Source: Arachnopeziza araneosa (Eukaryota > Ascomycota > Leotiomycetes > Helotiales > Arachnopezizaceae). Taken from it: 64,000 nt of DNA. Position 1 is the stretch's first letter, and each line of letters begins with the position of its first letter. The notes under the pieces are model-generated. The model did no database searches. It had not been told where the DNA came from and worked only from the letters and a program-made list of their open reading frames with translations. Below are positions 10,710 to 22,679 of the stretch, in pieces. Made by a program: the position numbers and the translations under genes. The stretch is taken from contig QYAI01000024.1 in assembly GCA_003988855.1 (NCBI GenBank), positions 1 to 64,000 on the forward strand. The letters run 5' to 3'.

Positions 10710-10730
10710 GTAGGTAGGTAGGTAGGTAGG
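10710..10730. repeat. (GTAG)n microsatellite
   Basis: Five tandem GTAG units within the promoter-side intergenic region. Confidence 0.85.
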
Positions 10731-10805
10731 CAGAGACCCGATGTTCCAGCGTCCCTCCATCATGTGATGCCGAGAGAAATCCCTATCATGCAATATTCGG
10801 CTGCT

Positions 10806-10871
10806 GGTGGTCTTGTGCTGCTGTTGTTGTTGTTGTTGTTACTGTTCCTGCTGCTGTTGCTGTTGTTGTTC
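10806..10871. repeat. CTG/TTG triplet microsatellite
   Basis: Imperfect run of CTG and TTG triplets. It produces apparent Leu- or Cys-rich frames on the plus strand and Thr-rich ones on the minus strand, so the overlapping open frames should not be read as genes. Confidence 0.85.
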
Positions 10872-11419
10872 CTCCACCCGCTTCCCTATCTATACAAAAA
10901 AGGGCCAACTCCATCAGTCCTCTCGGGTCATCCGTCGGCCAGCTCTCCCCCACCAAAATACATTGCTGAACTGTCACTCACCCCACTTGTCAGGACGACG
11001 GCGACGACGATTCACGTACCCGATGCTGGAACGTACCTGTTTTCTTCCGTTCCTGTGACACTCGCTGTTGCCGATCGCGGAGATAATGATGGGTCTTGGT
11101 GATATCCAAGGCCTTCAGCTTGAGGACCATTGCTAACTGGGACCCCTCAATTGGAGCTTCCATCCGGAGCTTCCACCGGCAAGCGAAGGCATTAGGAATC
11201 TAGTTGCCGCACTTGCACCGCACCGGGTACTGTGTCTCTGCACACAATCACAATCACTATCACATTCTCTTCTTGTCTTCCTCTCTTATCTTCTCTCTTC
11301 TCTCTTCTTCCTTTCTACAACTTTTCCTCTTCCTTTGTTTCTGCGCACTTTGACACTTGATTTGGAGTGAATCCTTGAAGTCGGTCCGATTCTTTGGCTT
11401 TGAAAAGCAGTTAGCCGTC

Positions 11420-14117
11420 ATGGAGCCATCCAATTATCACAATATTCCAGATACTCCCAGATACATTGACTTTCCATGTCTGCAACCAGGAAAAGAAGGG
11501 GAGAACGGCCCCTTGAACAGATGGTCCCATTCGCTCACAAATGGTAAGAGGTATTCTCTCATAGTAGAGAATAGCTGCTAAACGATGTTGACCATAGGTC
11601 ATGACTTTCCCGGGGCTCAAGTATAACCATACCTTGATGGCTGGACTATTCTAAATATTCTAGGCAATGCTCTATGCTGCCGGGGTCCCCAATCGAGAAA
11701 TGATGAAAACTGCACCTCATGTTGGTTGGTACCATACTCACCTTGTCATCTAGAGAATGTGAAATAACTTCAAAAGGCATTTCTACTGTATGGTGGGAGG
11801 GAAATCCATGCAAGTAAGTATCACATGTTTGGAGCTACGGGCTTTGGTTGTGCTGACCCGTTGTCTCAGCATGCATTGTACAATAGACTTCCCGTGCCTT
11901 GACTCCCCATCTAATCTGGATTCTAGTGCTTGAGCTCGGGAAGACAGTCAAAGGAGCTGTGCAAAAACTAGGGATGTTGGGTTGGCAGTATAACACTGTT
12001 GGTATGCAAGTAGTTGTTGTGACCATTTGAGGAAGTTTAAAGAGCAAAGTTGATTTCTCTAGGCGTATCGGATGCCATAACCATGGTGAGAAATATTCTC
12101 CACTTTATTAAACTTTCGCAGTACTTATGGATTTGTCATCAACTGACGCTCGACTATAGGGCAGCGAAGGTCGGTGTCTTATTGCGTGCTTGAACTTCAA
12201 CTAACCTAGTGTAAGGCATGAGATTTTCTCTTCAGACCCGAGAGATCATTGCCGATAGCATAGAGACCGTGACTTGTGCTCAGGTAGAAACTTTTGTGCC
12301 TCTCTATTTTATCACTAACCCCATCAGCACCATGATGCGAACATCTCCATTCCAGGATGCGACAAAAATATGCCAGGGGTCGTTATGGCAGCCGCAAGAC
12401 ATAATAGACCATTTCTGATGATATATGGCGGAAGCATCAAGAAGGGCTATTCGAAGGTTTTAGGCAAGGCCATCAATATTGGGACATGCTATGAAGCAGC
12501 AGGAGCTTACGCATACAACCGCCTCGCCACTTCCACCCATACTCGAGATGAAATCATGTCTGATCTGGAGGAGCACGCGTGTACGTTTCTGACCACATTG
12601 AAAGATTTCCGTCCTAAACTTATCAAGGCCCTGGAGCTGGTGCTTGCGGTGGAATGTTCACAGCAAATACTATGTCTACAGCCATTGAAGCAATGGGACT
12701 GTCTTTACCAGGATCGTCCTCAAACCCAGCAGAATCACCCGCGAAGATGAGAGAGTGCTTAAAAGCTGCAGAAGCCATCAAAGTTTGTATGCAGAAAAAC
12801 ATACGTCCTCGGGATCTGATGACCAAAGAATCATTTGTAAGTTACTGCTTAGGTTGGTTTTATGGGGACGCCGAAGGATAAATCAGTCACTCTCTCTTTT
12901 TAATATCCTGTGATTATTCTAAAACTTGTTCATAATGCAAGCTACTTTGCTTCTAAAGGGGTGAAATTTATTGGCACTCGCAAACCAACAAAAGTATTTC
13001 TTGCCTATAATTCAACTAACTTTTGTAGGAAAATGCTCTTGTTATCACCATGGCCCTAGGTAAGTATCCGCACACTCGCACCCCTTCGCTTAGCTCAGCT
13101 AATATCCGAATTTAAAAGGGGGCTCAACGAATGGTGTACTACACTTTCTTGCCATGGCCGGCACCGCCGAGGTCCCTCTCACACTCGATGATGTTCAACG
13201 CGTGTCTAATAAAATTCCATTCCTAGCGAACCTAGCTCCCTCTGGAACTTATTTAATGGAAGATCTTTACGACATCGGGGGTACACCCTCAGTTTTGAAG
13301 TTTCTTCTTGCCGCGGGTCTTATTAATGGTGGTGAGTTCATTCCCGTCTTTGATTTCTGCTCTTTTCTGTGAGATGTTCTGACCTGGGAGCTATCTCACA
13401 AACGCTGCCGCTTGTTTTTATCAATAGCAAGACTGTACCCTAATTCATTGGAAAGATATTCCTACGGTAACAGGAAAAACCCTCGCTCAAAATATCGAGT
13501 CGTATCCCTCTCTTCCTCAAGACCAGGTCATCATTCGCCCATTGTCCAACCCCATAAAGGCAACTGGACATCTTCAGATTCTTCGTGGAAACCTCGCACC
13601 TGGTGGCTCTGTTGCGAAAATTACCGGAAAAGAAGGACTCACTTTCACAGGGAAAGCGATGGTTTTCGATAAGGAACATTATCTCAATGCAGCCCTGACA
13701 GCAGGAAAAATACCTCACGGTGAGAATCTCGTCCTTGTCGTAAGGTACGAAGGCCCCAAAGGAGGACCAGGGATGCCAGAACAGTTGAGAGCAAGTGCCG
13801 CAATTATGGGCGCGGGGCTAAATAATGTAGCCCTCATAACCGATGGACGCTATTCCGGTGCTTCTCATGGTTTCATTGTCGGTCATATTGTACCAGAAGC
13901 TGTCGTTGGAGGTCCCATTGCTGTTGTAAAAGACGGAGATATCGTGACTATCTCTGCGGAGACCAACACGATTTCTATGGATGTGAGTGACGAGGAAATC
14001 AAGGAGAGACTCGAGGCTTGGAGACCCCCAAAAATGGTCGTCAACAGAGGCGTTCTGGCAAAGTATATTCGATGTGTTGGATCGGCTTCAGAGGGGGCAA
14101 TGACCGATTTGTTTTGA
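11420..14117 (+). CDS. dihydroxy-acid dehydratase (IlvD/Edd family)
   Basis: Converts 2,3-dihydroxy-acids to 2-keto acids in valine/isoleucine synthesis. I rebuilt 14 exons: 11420-11543, 11598-11620, 11664-11724, 11777-11813, 11870-11877, 11927-12001, 12063-12085, 12160-12169, 12216-12283, 12328-12580, 12628-12836, 13029-13059, 13119-13331 and 13432-14117. They sum to 1821 nt (606 aa) with every phase consistent. Exons 5 (8 nt) and 8 (10 nt) are microexons. The spliced protein carries the three Fe-S cysteines at the family positions: EGNPCN (Cys81), IPGCDKNMPG (Cys154) and GAGACGGMFTANT (Cys234). It also has MALGGSTNGVLH and ITDGRYSGASHGF. The N-terminus (MEPSNYHNIPDTPRY) is acidic and not presequence-like, unlike the mitochondrial Ilv3 enzyme, so this may be a cytosolic paralogue. 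Substrate range cannot be told from sequence. Confidence 0.93.
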
Positions 14118-15105
14118 GACTTGTTTACCTTGCGTGGTGTAAGGGTGACTTATCATCAAATTAGATTTAGACGACCAAGTACCTACATGTGATCCCTAGC
14201 CCTACTGCTACACTAAATTGAAGAGCATACAGTAACCTCCAACTAAGAAAGGTGTTTACATCTACCGCAACATATGAGTCTAGGGTTTTGATGTACTCGC
14301 GACTGCCTGCCACACACGCCGCCCCAAAAATCCCTCTGCCCCTAAAAAAGAAGGGGGAAAAAACGACTCCAAGATGGAATCAGAAGGGGAAAAAAGGAGA
14401 AGAAGAAGAAGAAATCTGGTTAAGGGGGGTTGAAGCCCTTCAGGGGTTGGTGGCCCAAATGGCCCCAATAGGATCACCTACGGTTGTAAATGCGCCATGG
14501 GGCCGTATCGATCCTCTAGACCACAAGGGCCTGAAATTGGATCAATGGCCAAGATTCTGTTAAATAAATCTATATCTACGCGTGCTGGGCAGAATCACGT
14601 CCGGGTCCGGGACGTGTTTCCCTTTATTTACTCGCGACCTCGCTTAACTCTCGCGCCTCCCTACCACACCGCGGCCCAAAAATCCTGATGTAGATGTGGG
14701 GATTTGGCTTATTGATCCCTTGATAAATACTCAGTTGATCTAGTTAATAGTCTATTTTCCGTAGGGCTCAAAGTCTAGAGCCTCGATGAACAATAACATG
14801 CAGCCCGCATATACTACAATTAGAGAACAAGATATTATTGGATCTTAACCTAGAAGTGCTATCGTTTAAAGCTTGAAGAAATCTAAACACAGCAAGTAGA
14901 TTTCACACAAACAAAATGATTGGTGTCGAAAGAGAGATAATCAGGTATATCGACGCGACGCGACGCGACTTGGAAGCTATGGCTTCTTGAGTCTGTAGTG
15001 ATATAATCTGGTTCACCTGGTGTTTTGCCAACACCTCCCGGTATCAAGATCCACTACTACTCTGTATTGCATTGTCCTCGTCTCATTAAACAAGCAATCT
15101 ACAAC
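14118..15105. other. intergenic region with a diverged direct repeat
   Basis: No gene is supported. It contains two related blocks (14294-14333 and 14629-14685) that share TACTCGCGAC at one end and a CCACAC..CGC..CCAAAAATCC end. There are also four tandem CGACG-type pentamers (14951-14970) about 140 bases before the next start codon; these contain ACGCGA words like MCB cell-cycle elements. Confidence 0.5.
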
Positions 15106-15932
15106 ATGGCGAACGCAATGCGCCAACCTGCGGCAAAGTCTTTGCAAGCTGTATTGACAAAGTTGACCGAGAACGGCAATGATTTGACCGAGAAATTGGA
15201 GCAGGAAGGTCACAACATGATCCAAGCACTCCGGAGGTGCGACTTGGATGAAGAGCATTTGGCAATGGTTGAAGACTTTCACAGAATCTTCAAATTCAAC
15301 GTCAAGGCTCTTTACGACCATAACTTCAAGACCTTAAGAGAGATTGTGACCAGTGGTTTCCAGGATATTCAACAAGCGCCCGCCAGTAAGCTTGATAAAA
15401 ATGCTCCAGGTGCCTCAATCATCCAAAGTCAAGTTCAACTTCCTAGCGCTATTGCTCGACCTTCCTCTATCATGCTGGCCGACGTGACGATGCTCGAGAC
15501 GATATTCTTGTATCCGAAGAACGGCAAAACATTTTGGATCATCAAATGCCCGAAGTGTGATCGTGAGTCCGTCTGAGACCAATGAAAGATTATTATGCTA
15601 ACCTTTGCACAACAGGCATATTCGACAGCCCTATGTCTGCATACTCGCACATCAATCAAGGAGGATCCGATCACCAGCACTTGGTTTTGAATCCTAAAAA
15701 ATTGAGGGCTACTGAGTTAGCCATGCAGCAATGTGCAATCCGCGTCGAGGGAGCCACTCCAGAACTCGTGCAGGCACACAATGAGGAGGTTCGCGCAGTA
15801 AGGTCCATCCCCGTAAACATTGGAAATATGTCTGATGGCGTCATGCTAGTGCCGAGACGAAGTGTACTTAAAGAGACGCAAACTCAACTGGCAATAGTAC
15901 GAAGTAGTATCCAAATGTCGGCTGCTACTTGA
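15106..15932 (+). CDS. hypothetical protein with a C2H2-like zinc motif
   Basis: Two exons, 15106-15562 and 15616-15932 (intron GTGAGT..AACAG), give 257 aa. I do not recognise a named family. Residues 1-90 are helical and charged and may form a coiled coil. Residues about 143-175 read WIIKCPKCDRIFDSPMSAYSHI followed by a His cluster: Cys148 and Cys151, then His164 and His172/174. The C-x2-C-x12-H-x7-H spacing resembles a C2H2 finger with a long last gap, and the motif is completed only by splicing. No acidic activation region or nuclear signal stands out. The start at 15106 gives MANAMRQPAAKS; an in-frame earlier ATG at 15025 is less likely because it adds residues with no conserved look. It is in tandem with the serine hydrolase downstream. 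Confidence 0.7.
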
Positions 15933-16301
15933 GCGATGAATGAAGGTTTTGGAGGAGGCTACTCGTATTTCGGATGACAGGATACGAGTAAGGGGTATGC
16001 TGTTGTCTGCAAACACAAGACTTTCAACCCTCTCTTAAGGTTGAGAGACAATAGAAACCGAATGAAATACGTTGAACCCAATCCACAGATTTTCATTGTG
16101 ATCAATCTAGAACGAGATCACTTGACCCTTAAAGAACGCTTATTCTACCTAGGTAATTGTGAAAGCAGAGAGAAGACTGACTGTAAATTTTGCAAGGGAA
16201 GTCGGCCGTCCCAGCTCCGTTTCCGAAACGAGCCCCTCCAACCGCATGCCACTTCGAAGAACGCAGCCAAGAATGTTACAAACAACGATGTGTGGTCCAT
16301 T
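15933..16301. other. short intergenic region
   Basis: Promoter of the DUF676-type hydrolase. The hydrolase frame is open upstream to 16041, but that extension lacks family features, so I treat it as leader. Confidence 0.45.
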
Positions 16302-17583
16302 ATGAAGAAAACGCTTCTTCTATGCTTCATCCATGGCTTCAAAGGTGGAGATGATACATTCGGCCAATTTCCCGAGCACCTTCGAGCTCTCGTGAGCCAT
16401 GGTCTTCCCAAAATCGACGTTCGTGCTATTGTATATCCTAAGTATGAGACTCGAGGAGAGCTAGCAGAATGTGTGAGTCGGTTTAGGGATTGGTATTTTT
16501 CACTCTATGTAGAACATGCAGCTCAAGCTTACATCTACAGGCTTCTTGAAAAGGTGATAGATATCGAGGTCGATTTAAAAACGCCTTCTCCAACTGTAGA
16601 TCCTCATGTGCGAACTATACTCATAGGACATTCCATGGGCGGGATCGTAGCAGCAGATCTCGCTCTAGCTATTACGTCCGATCCACACATCTCGTCGACT
16701 CCCCCCTCGTCCCCCAAAGCTCCCGTACTCAACAGTTTCATGTTCCCATACATCCAAGGCGTCCTCGCATTCGACACTCCGTATCTGGGCATCTCTCCCG
16801 GCGTGGTGGCTCATGGCGCAGAGGAACACTACAACACAGCGAGCAGTGCGATCGCACAGCTGAGCGGTCTGAAGGGAGTGATATGGGGCAGTGCGGCTGC
16901 GGACGAGGCGGCGGGAAAAGGAAAGAAAGAAGCTGTGGCTGCTCTACCGGCACCACCAACTGATGCTCCAGCTTCGTCATGGCAACGATGGGGAAAGATT
17001 GCAGCATTGGCAGGGACCGGAGCAGCTATAGCAGCGGGTGGAGTAGCTGCCTATCGGAATCGGGAGCAGATCACACAGGGCTGGTCGTGGGTTGGGTCAC
17101 ATCTAGAGTTTGTAGGTTGCTTAATGAAGGGCGAGGAGTTGCGCAAGAGGGTTTCGGACATGGCCACCCTCAACACAGAACTCGGAGTTGGCTTTGCGAA
17201 TCTGTACACCCGGCTTGGGAAGAAGGCTGTGAGTAAGAACGATGGAGTCACGATGGTCGGGAGTGTGGTTGGGAACCAGAGGACGTTTTGCAATCTACCC
17301 AAGAAAGCGGATAATAAAGGTTTCTGGCATGAAGCTATCAACGACGCCGCTGGAGATGAAACAGGCGCGCACATGAGTATGTTCTCTGCTGCTGTTTTGT
17401 TGTGAAGAGGGGGGCTAATATGCTATAGCCATGTTCTATCCTAAGGATAATCCCGGCTTTTACAGCATGGCTGAAGATGCCAAGAATCTCATTGTGGAAT
17501 GGACTACAAACGAGTGGTACGAATCCAGTACAGGAGATAGCGCAGAAGATCTGAAGACATTTGAGATTCATCAGGAGCTGTAG
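16302..17583 (+). CDS. DUF676-type serine hydrolase / lipase-like protein
   Basis: Putative alpha/beta hydrolase of the DUF676 (PF05057) group, probably acting on lipids or esters. Three exons, 16302-16492, 16541-17376 and 17429-17583, give 393 aa. The first intron is 48 nt and contains no stop, so it is invisible in frame analysis; removing it gives the continuous block SRFRDWLLEKVIDIEV. The oxyanion-side motif is CFIHGFKGGDDTF (8-20) and the nucleophile elbow is ILIGHSMGGIVAAD (Ser95). Near residues 225-245 an Ala/Gly-rich hydrophobic stretch (IAALAGTGAAIAAGGVAAY) could insert in a membrane. The C-terminus, from exon 3, is MFYPKDNPGFYSMAEDAKNL. I chose the ATG at 16302 because MKKTLLLCFIHGF is the usual beginning; an in-frame extension of 87 codons exists. 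Confidence 0.85.
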
Positions 17584-18147
17584 AATGGTGGGGATTAGGC
17601 GTTACAGTGGAGGACAGGCGTCACTTGATAGGTGTTATTTCAGGACTGGAGAGGCCAGCATCAAATTTCCTCTTGAAGTATATCATTGTCAGCAACAATA
17701 GAAGTTTTCGAAAATTACAAGCTTGTAATATTGAAGCATTGCAAGTATCACTTTATCTCTCAAATTATGAATCCCTGAAGCCTTGTGGATTACAGACTTC
17801 TACCAAATGACTGTCTCATCCTAAACTTTGGCTCAGCTAGCTCACGTATGATGCCCACTCAAATATAATTCGTAAAATATTGGACATAATATGAACTGTA
17901 TTAGATGTACAGTAGACATCAGTACTGCTGCAAAACGAGCCGACCCGTGAGAGAGAAATATTCCCAGACAACCTTACGGCAGGATCCTTGGCTTGGTTAC
18001 AAGCTAGTTACATCTTCATCATTAACAATAAGAATGGTATCTCAACCCAAAGAAAGAAGGAAACCTTTTCAATATCTACCAAGCACCAAATACCAATTGC
18101 TTCCAAACTGACATCTCGATATTTCATCTTGCCTAAGGTCGGATGGA
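17584..18147. other. convergent intergenic region
   Basis: Lies between the 3' ends of the hydrolase (+) and the ArAE_2 gene (-). AT-rich, with only frames of about 60-68 codons. Nothing recognisable. Confidence 0.5.
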
Positions 18148-21100
18148 TTAATCTTGCTTTCCTTTCCCGTCCGAAGTAAGATCACTAAGGATAGTTGACT
18201 CGCTATTTGCGACAGTTATCGAGAAGTCTACTTCGCCTACCAATTGCTTCACATCGTCTACCAATCTACGCAAATCGTCACAAATCAACGAACTGCACAC
18301 CTGGAGAACAGCATAAGCGCTATATCCCGGCTCCTCAATATGTTTGGCGCTCAAGATCCCGGAATCGAGGGCGCTAAGACGCTCACTCAAATTATATGCT
18401 TGAGGAACTTGAATATACGGAGGCAAGGCCGAGCCTTGACGAACAGAGGCGGAGAGAAGGGAGAGTACAGATGTTATGGCGTGGCTGGTGGGACCAACAT
18501 TGTCGACAAGAGCGGAGAGGTCATTGAGCCATTCGGTTTTGATAGCGGTCTCAGCCTCGGGAATGTCTGATTTGAATTTTTGGCTCCATGGTTCGGTGGC
18601 ATACGCCATGAGTGAGAGATAACGCAATATGTTTATTGCGTGAACAGTGATTCTTTCGTATGTTTCGCGTGGGAACTTTCCGCCAATTGATATCTCCCAT
18701 TTTTGCCAGTCCGCATGCTGTTGTAGAGATGGGAGAATCAGGAGCAGCTTTCCTAGTACTTTATTCCTCGCTTTGCTGAGTTTGTTTCCCGGAGAGCTCT
18801 CTAAACTCACATCACCTTCAGTATTGTGCATTCTAGCCCGAATCGTGGAGTGTACCACGCTGTAGTAATTAGCTAAAAGAAATAGTGTTACTCCAAGGCT
18901 GCTGCGGATTGCACCATGATCAGATAGTGAACTTGGAAAGATAGTCCAGAAAAAGGCTACGAAGGACCCTGCTGCAACACAGGCGAGCCTATAAGGAGCC
19001 AGCTCGTAAATCCTATTTCAGTGTTAGATATATCTCTCGGACATCGAGGTATAGTAACATACGGATAATAAGGTTGACCAGTTGCGGCTGCGGCTTTGAT
19101 TCCAATCTTCCTCACTTGTAACTCGTAGCCAATGATGAGGACCTCTGTCACGATGCTGACTATAAATATCGGAATAAAACGAGGATACTTGATGAAAAAG
19201 TACATCTGGAGGAAAATAAAGAGCCATGTCCTGTGAGATATTATTTACTATTCAGAAATAGAGGGGAAATACTTACATGACAAGCACACCAGCCGTTTTT
19301 TGGTCAACAATATACCTGTAAGCAGATTAATATTTAATCTCAACAATGGGAGGCAGAATGAAGAAAGCGGCCTGTCAAGTACTATTGAGGATGCACATAA
19401 CTATGTACAAGACACCATAGGCTCAATTCCAATAAGAAAAAGTAGCGAAGTAGGTTGAGAATCAGACTGACCAGATAATGTAGGCGGAAACCATGCTGAT
19501 GGCCGTGCCGGCGATTCTACCGAAGAAACCGAATAAGCTTTGACCACCTAAGTTTTGTAAGTTAGTTAAATCGAACCCTATAAACATGGTGGGTAAGCGT
19601 ACTTGTTATAGACATTCCAATAGCCTATAAAATATAACATTAGCCCATTCGTTGTGTTTATAAGATGTAACCTTACAATTATTATCATTGCCCCTATAGC
19701 CCCGAAGAGTTAGCATGTTCCTATTTCACGATGTCTCGGATTTGGTGGAAGTAGAACACCGCTGTAGAGCATCACTTGAAAGAGTCGGTGACAGAAAAAC
19801 TAGTAAGGATCAAGTGAAATCAGTAATGCTTACAAACCAAACGTTGTTCTATCTATCATTCAGTTAGCACTCTTGATAATTGAAATTGATAAAGGAGCTC
19901 CAGAGCTAAATAGTCATTGCAAGGTGCAGAAACACGAAAGATGTAGCTAATATGCCACTCTCGAGATAGCTCCGATAGAAGTAAAAGCAGTTTGGTATGA
20001 GGAGAGAGGGTGTATTACAAAGAAGTTTTGGGTGTCTTTAAGGAAAGCCACGATTCCGCTTGAAATAGTTAGTGATGCTTCCTAACGGCAAACAAGGACT
20101 TCACAAACACTGTCATAGTTGCACATCTACGTTCGGTCAGCATCAGTATACCCATGGAATAACAAGTACTCACGCCACCCTAAATCCGAATGCGCTTTCA
20201 CTTGACCCTAGAAAATGGCTGATAGATCTCAACCTATCACCAAATCTCTGCCACCACTGGAAGACGTTAGCTTCGGGATTCTTTTCATTCCTACAACTTC
20301 AACTGGGAGGGACAGCTTGGTTTGACATACATTTGCAGGCGGTAAGTGTTCTGGATCCCTCTTGGTCTGGGTGAAACCTGAACCAAGATAAACAGTATTA
20401 GTCCCTGCCTCCAACGTGTCTGGGAGGGATGCGTCAGCAGAGACATCCTCTCTGCCCATATTCTTGATCCATTTGATGATTCTCCTATTGCCAGGGAAGA
20501 TAATATGATTTTTATTCATCTGCCCTTCCTCTACTTTCTTGTCAGCGAACCTGACAAGATTGACGACGGCCATGCCGCATGAGAAAAGAAGGTTTTCGAG
20601 GTAGAGAATGAGATATAACTGCTGCTGATCGCGGCGGTGTTTGGCCTGCTCTGGGGTGTAGTTATCTACATTTAGAGGCGGTTTCGTAGAGTCGAATTGC
20701 TCCACTGACAATCCCTTTTCTCGTCCCCAGGCTTTAATAGTCTCACCGCGTTTTGAATAGAAAGTTTTCATCCGGTCAGCAAGATGATCTGCAAACTTCG
20801 GATCTCCAGGTTTAGGGTTTTCTGCTGCAGCTTCTTCGACATCATCCGTCTTCGTCTTCTTAGGCTTCGGAATCAATTCAAGTAATAAGCCAGCGTGTTC
20901 GAGCCCTTCATCCATAGTAGCTGCACATATCTCGAATGGTCTGTGCAAGGTTTTCATGATCTCATTCCAAGTTTTCTTTTCTTGCTCCTTGTCTTCAGTC
21001 GTTGATTTCTCCCATGCTTCTGCCTCGTCAAAACTCGAGCCGGGAGACTTCACCCAACCTCGTCTCTCAGCAATTCTCGCAAATATGTCTGTGATTGTTG

Positions 21101-22679
21101 TCATTCCAAGTAATGGAATCATAATAGCACGTAGAAGAAGGGAAATATCATCAATATCATCCGGATTCAGCTTCCCGAAGGCGATATCTCGCTTGGCGAA
21201 CTCTCTACTTCATGTAAGCTAAAATATTAAAGTCATTCCTAGGGAAGTGAGAGCTTACAAATCACCATGCAACTTGCCATGTAGCTCTATGAGGCCAGCA
21301 ACGCATTTCTTCAAAGCTATTGCTTGAGCGTTATGCGCTGGATGAGAAATATTCTCCTTGCTCTTAGACTGCTTCTTCTTCTTCTTCCCGTCGTCTCCTT
21401 CATCGTTATCAGAAGGATTTTCCGGAGCAAACATATCTGAGGTTTCTAGACTTTGCAGATAGGCAGTCTGAGCTTTGATAGTTTTCCTGATAAGGCCAAT
21501 GTAGCCAGTCTGTTCCTCTGGTGTCTATGTTAATACCAGTTGATAACATTTGTTGTCAATGACTTACTGAACACTACAGTCCTCGAACTGATTGGGATGA
21601 TGAATAAACTAACTCCGGTGGCAATAGCAAATGCAGTCAAAAATCCTTCGAGTAGTTGTCTGATGAATGATTTTCCATACGAAATGTTAGGGAAGAGAGG
21701 CGCGTAAGTGAAAGAAACATTGGTGAAGATGCTATACACAATGACAGGAAATTGCAACGCTGGATTCTTTGCCCTCATTACATTGACAAAGTAAATGTTT
21801 GCAAAGAGCCAAATAGCGCATATACTGTCAGTGTAAAATTAGCTTAGATGCAATTTGAAGACATAGAGACAACTCACGCAGATTGAGAAGAGTTGTACCT
21901 GACATATGGCGATCCGGCCGGGGTGGTCTAGAGTTAGTAAGTTAGCATACTTGGACTGTGGTTTTGGAGAAAGAAAAAGCAAATAATGGTAGAGTCCTGA
22001 AAGACTCACATGCTTCCGAGCTTCGATACCACTCCATATTCCAAGCAAGCTAACAGCAGCGCCAATTCCAATCGCAATGAGATTTAATATCATTGTTTGG
22101 ATAAATCTATATCATGATAAGTCAACATGAAACTTTGTTGGAAGCCGGGGCTTCTTACTTGGCTCTTGGCAAGATCGCAACACTCAAGACGGTAATAATC
22201 GGGATCAAGTATCCCAGTGTTGAGTAAGTGTCGGCTACAGCAGTTGACTGGTAAAATGAAAGAGCTAATCAGATGTAAGTAACAGGTAGATTTTGTATTG
22301 TGTTGCGACTTACCAATAATTGGCGGAAGAGAAGCCCTATTCGCCCACGCCGATTAGCTAATGTTCGGGCTCCCTTTGAAATGAAAGAGAGAAAAGCAAC
22401 TGACTTGAACATCATCAATACAGTCGGCACATTAAGTCCAATTTTGTCGATGAACTGCTTAAACTTGGACGGCTGCTTCTCCTCCTCCTTCTGCGCTTCC
22501 GCCTCGTCTTTCGCATCCCCAGCATCATCGCCCGTCTTACTATCTCCATCCTTCTCGATCTCTTCAGTCTTCTTCTTCTCATTGCCACCATCATCGGCAA
22601 CCTTGACCTCATCTTCTACGCCGTCCCGAGTATCCCGGGGTGCGGTAGGTTGAGGCTCAGCATCGTGCACGCTCGCCAT
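18148..22679 (-). CDS. ArAE_2 / BRE4-type multipass membrane protein
   Basis: Large membrane protein of the fungal family with an ArAE_2_N-like six-helix N-terminal part (PF10337) and a C-terminal ArAE_2 domain (PF10334, related to yeast Bre4, linked to brefeldin A sensitivity). The gene is split into many short exons. The first three are clear: 22679-22405, 22336-22314 (23 nt) and 22264-22159. They give TVLMMFKASLPPIIGALSFYQSTAVADTYSTLGYL across the junctions. Further blocks are VNVMRAKNPALQFPVIVYS (about 21.7 kb), a long cytosolic segment (21.5-20.3 kb) with Lys-rich and acidic stretches, and a second membrane bundle (about 20.1-18.9 kb) including MYFFIKYPRFIPIFIVSIVTEV and FVAFFWTIFPSSLSDHGAIRSSLG. 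The C-terminal domain runs from about 18.86 kb to the stop at 18148. I place the start at 22679 because its context is CACCATGG; a frame-open ATG lies at 22700. Length is roughly 1,000 aa. Exons between 20.1 and 19.2 kb are very short and I did not fix each border. The transported substrate is unknown. Confidence 0.85.

Larger units (their letters stand above)
10088..11419. other. intergenic region with microsatellites
   Basis: Promoter region between the divergent hydrolase-phosphatase and dehydratase genes. It holds a (GTAG)n run and a CTG/TTG triplet run, and just before the dehydratase start a pyrimidine-rich stretch (about 11255-11340) typical of fungal promoters near transcription starts. 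The 112-codon and 144-codon plus frames are products of these repeats. Confidence 0.55.

Noticed and set aside
16041..16301. 87-codon N-terminal extension of the DUF676-type hydrolase
   Set aside because: No family feature; the usual start MKKTLLLCFIHGF begins at 16302.
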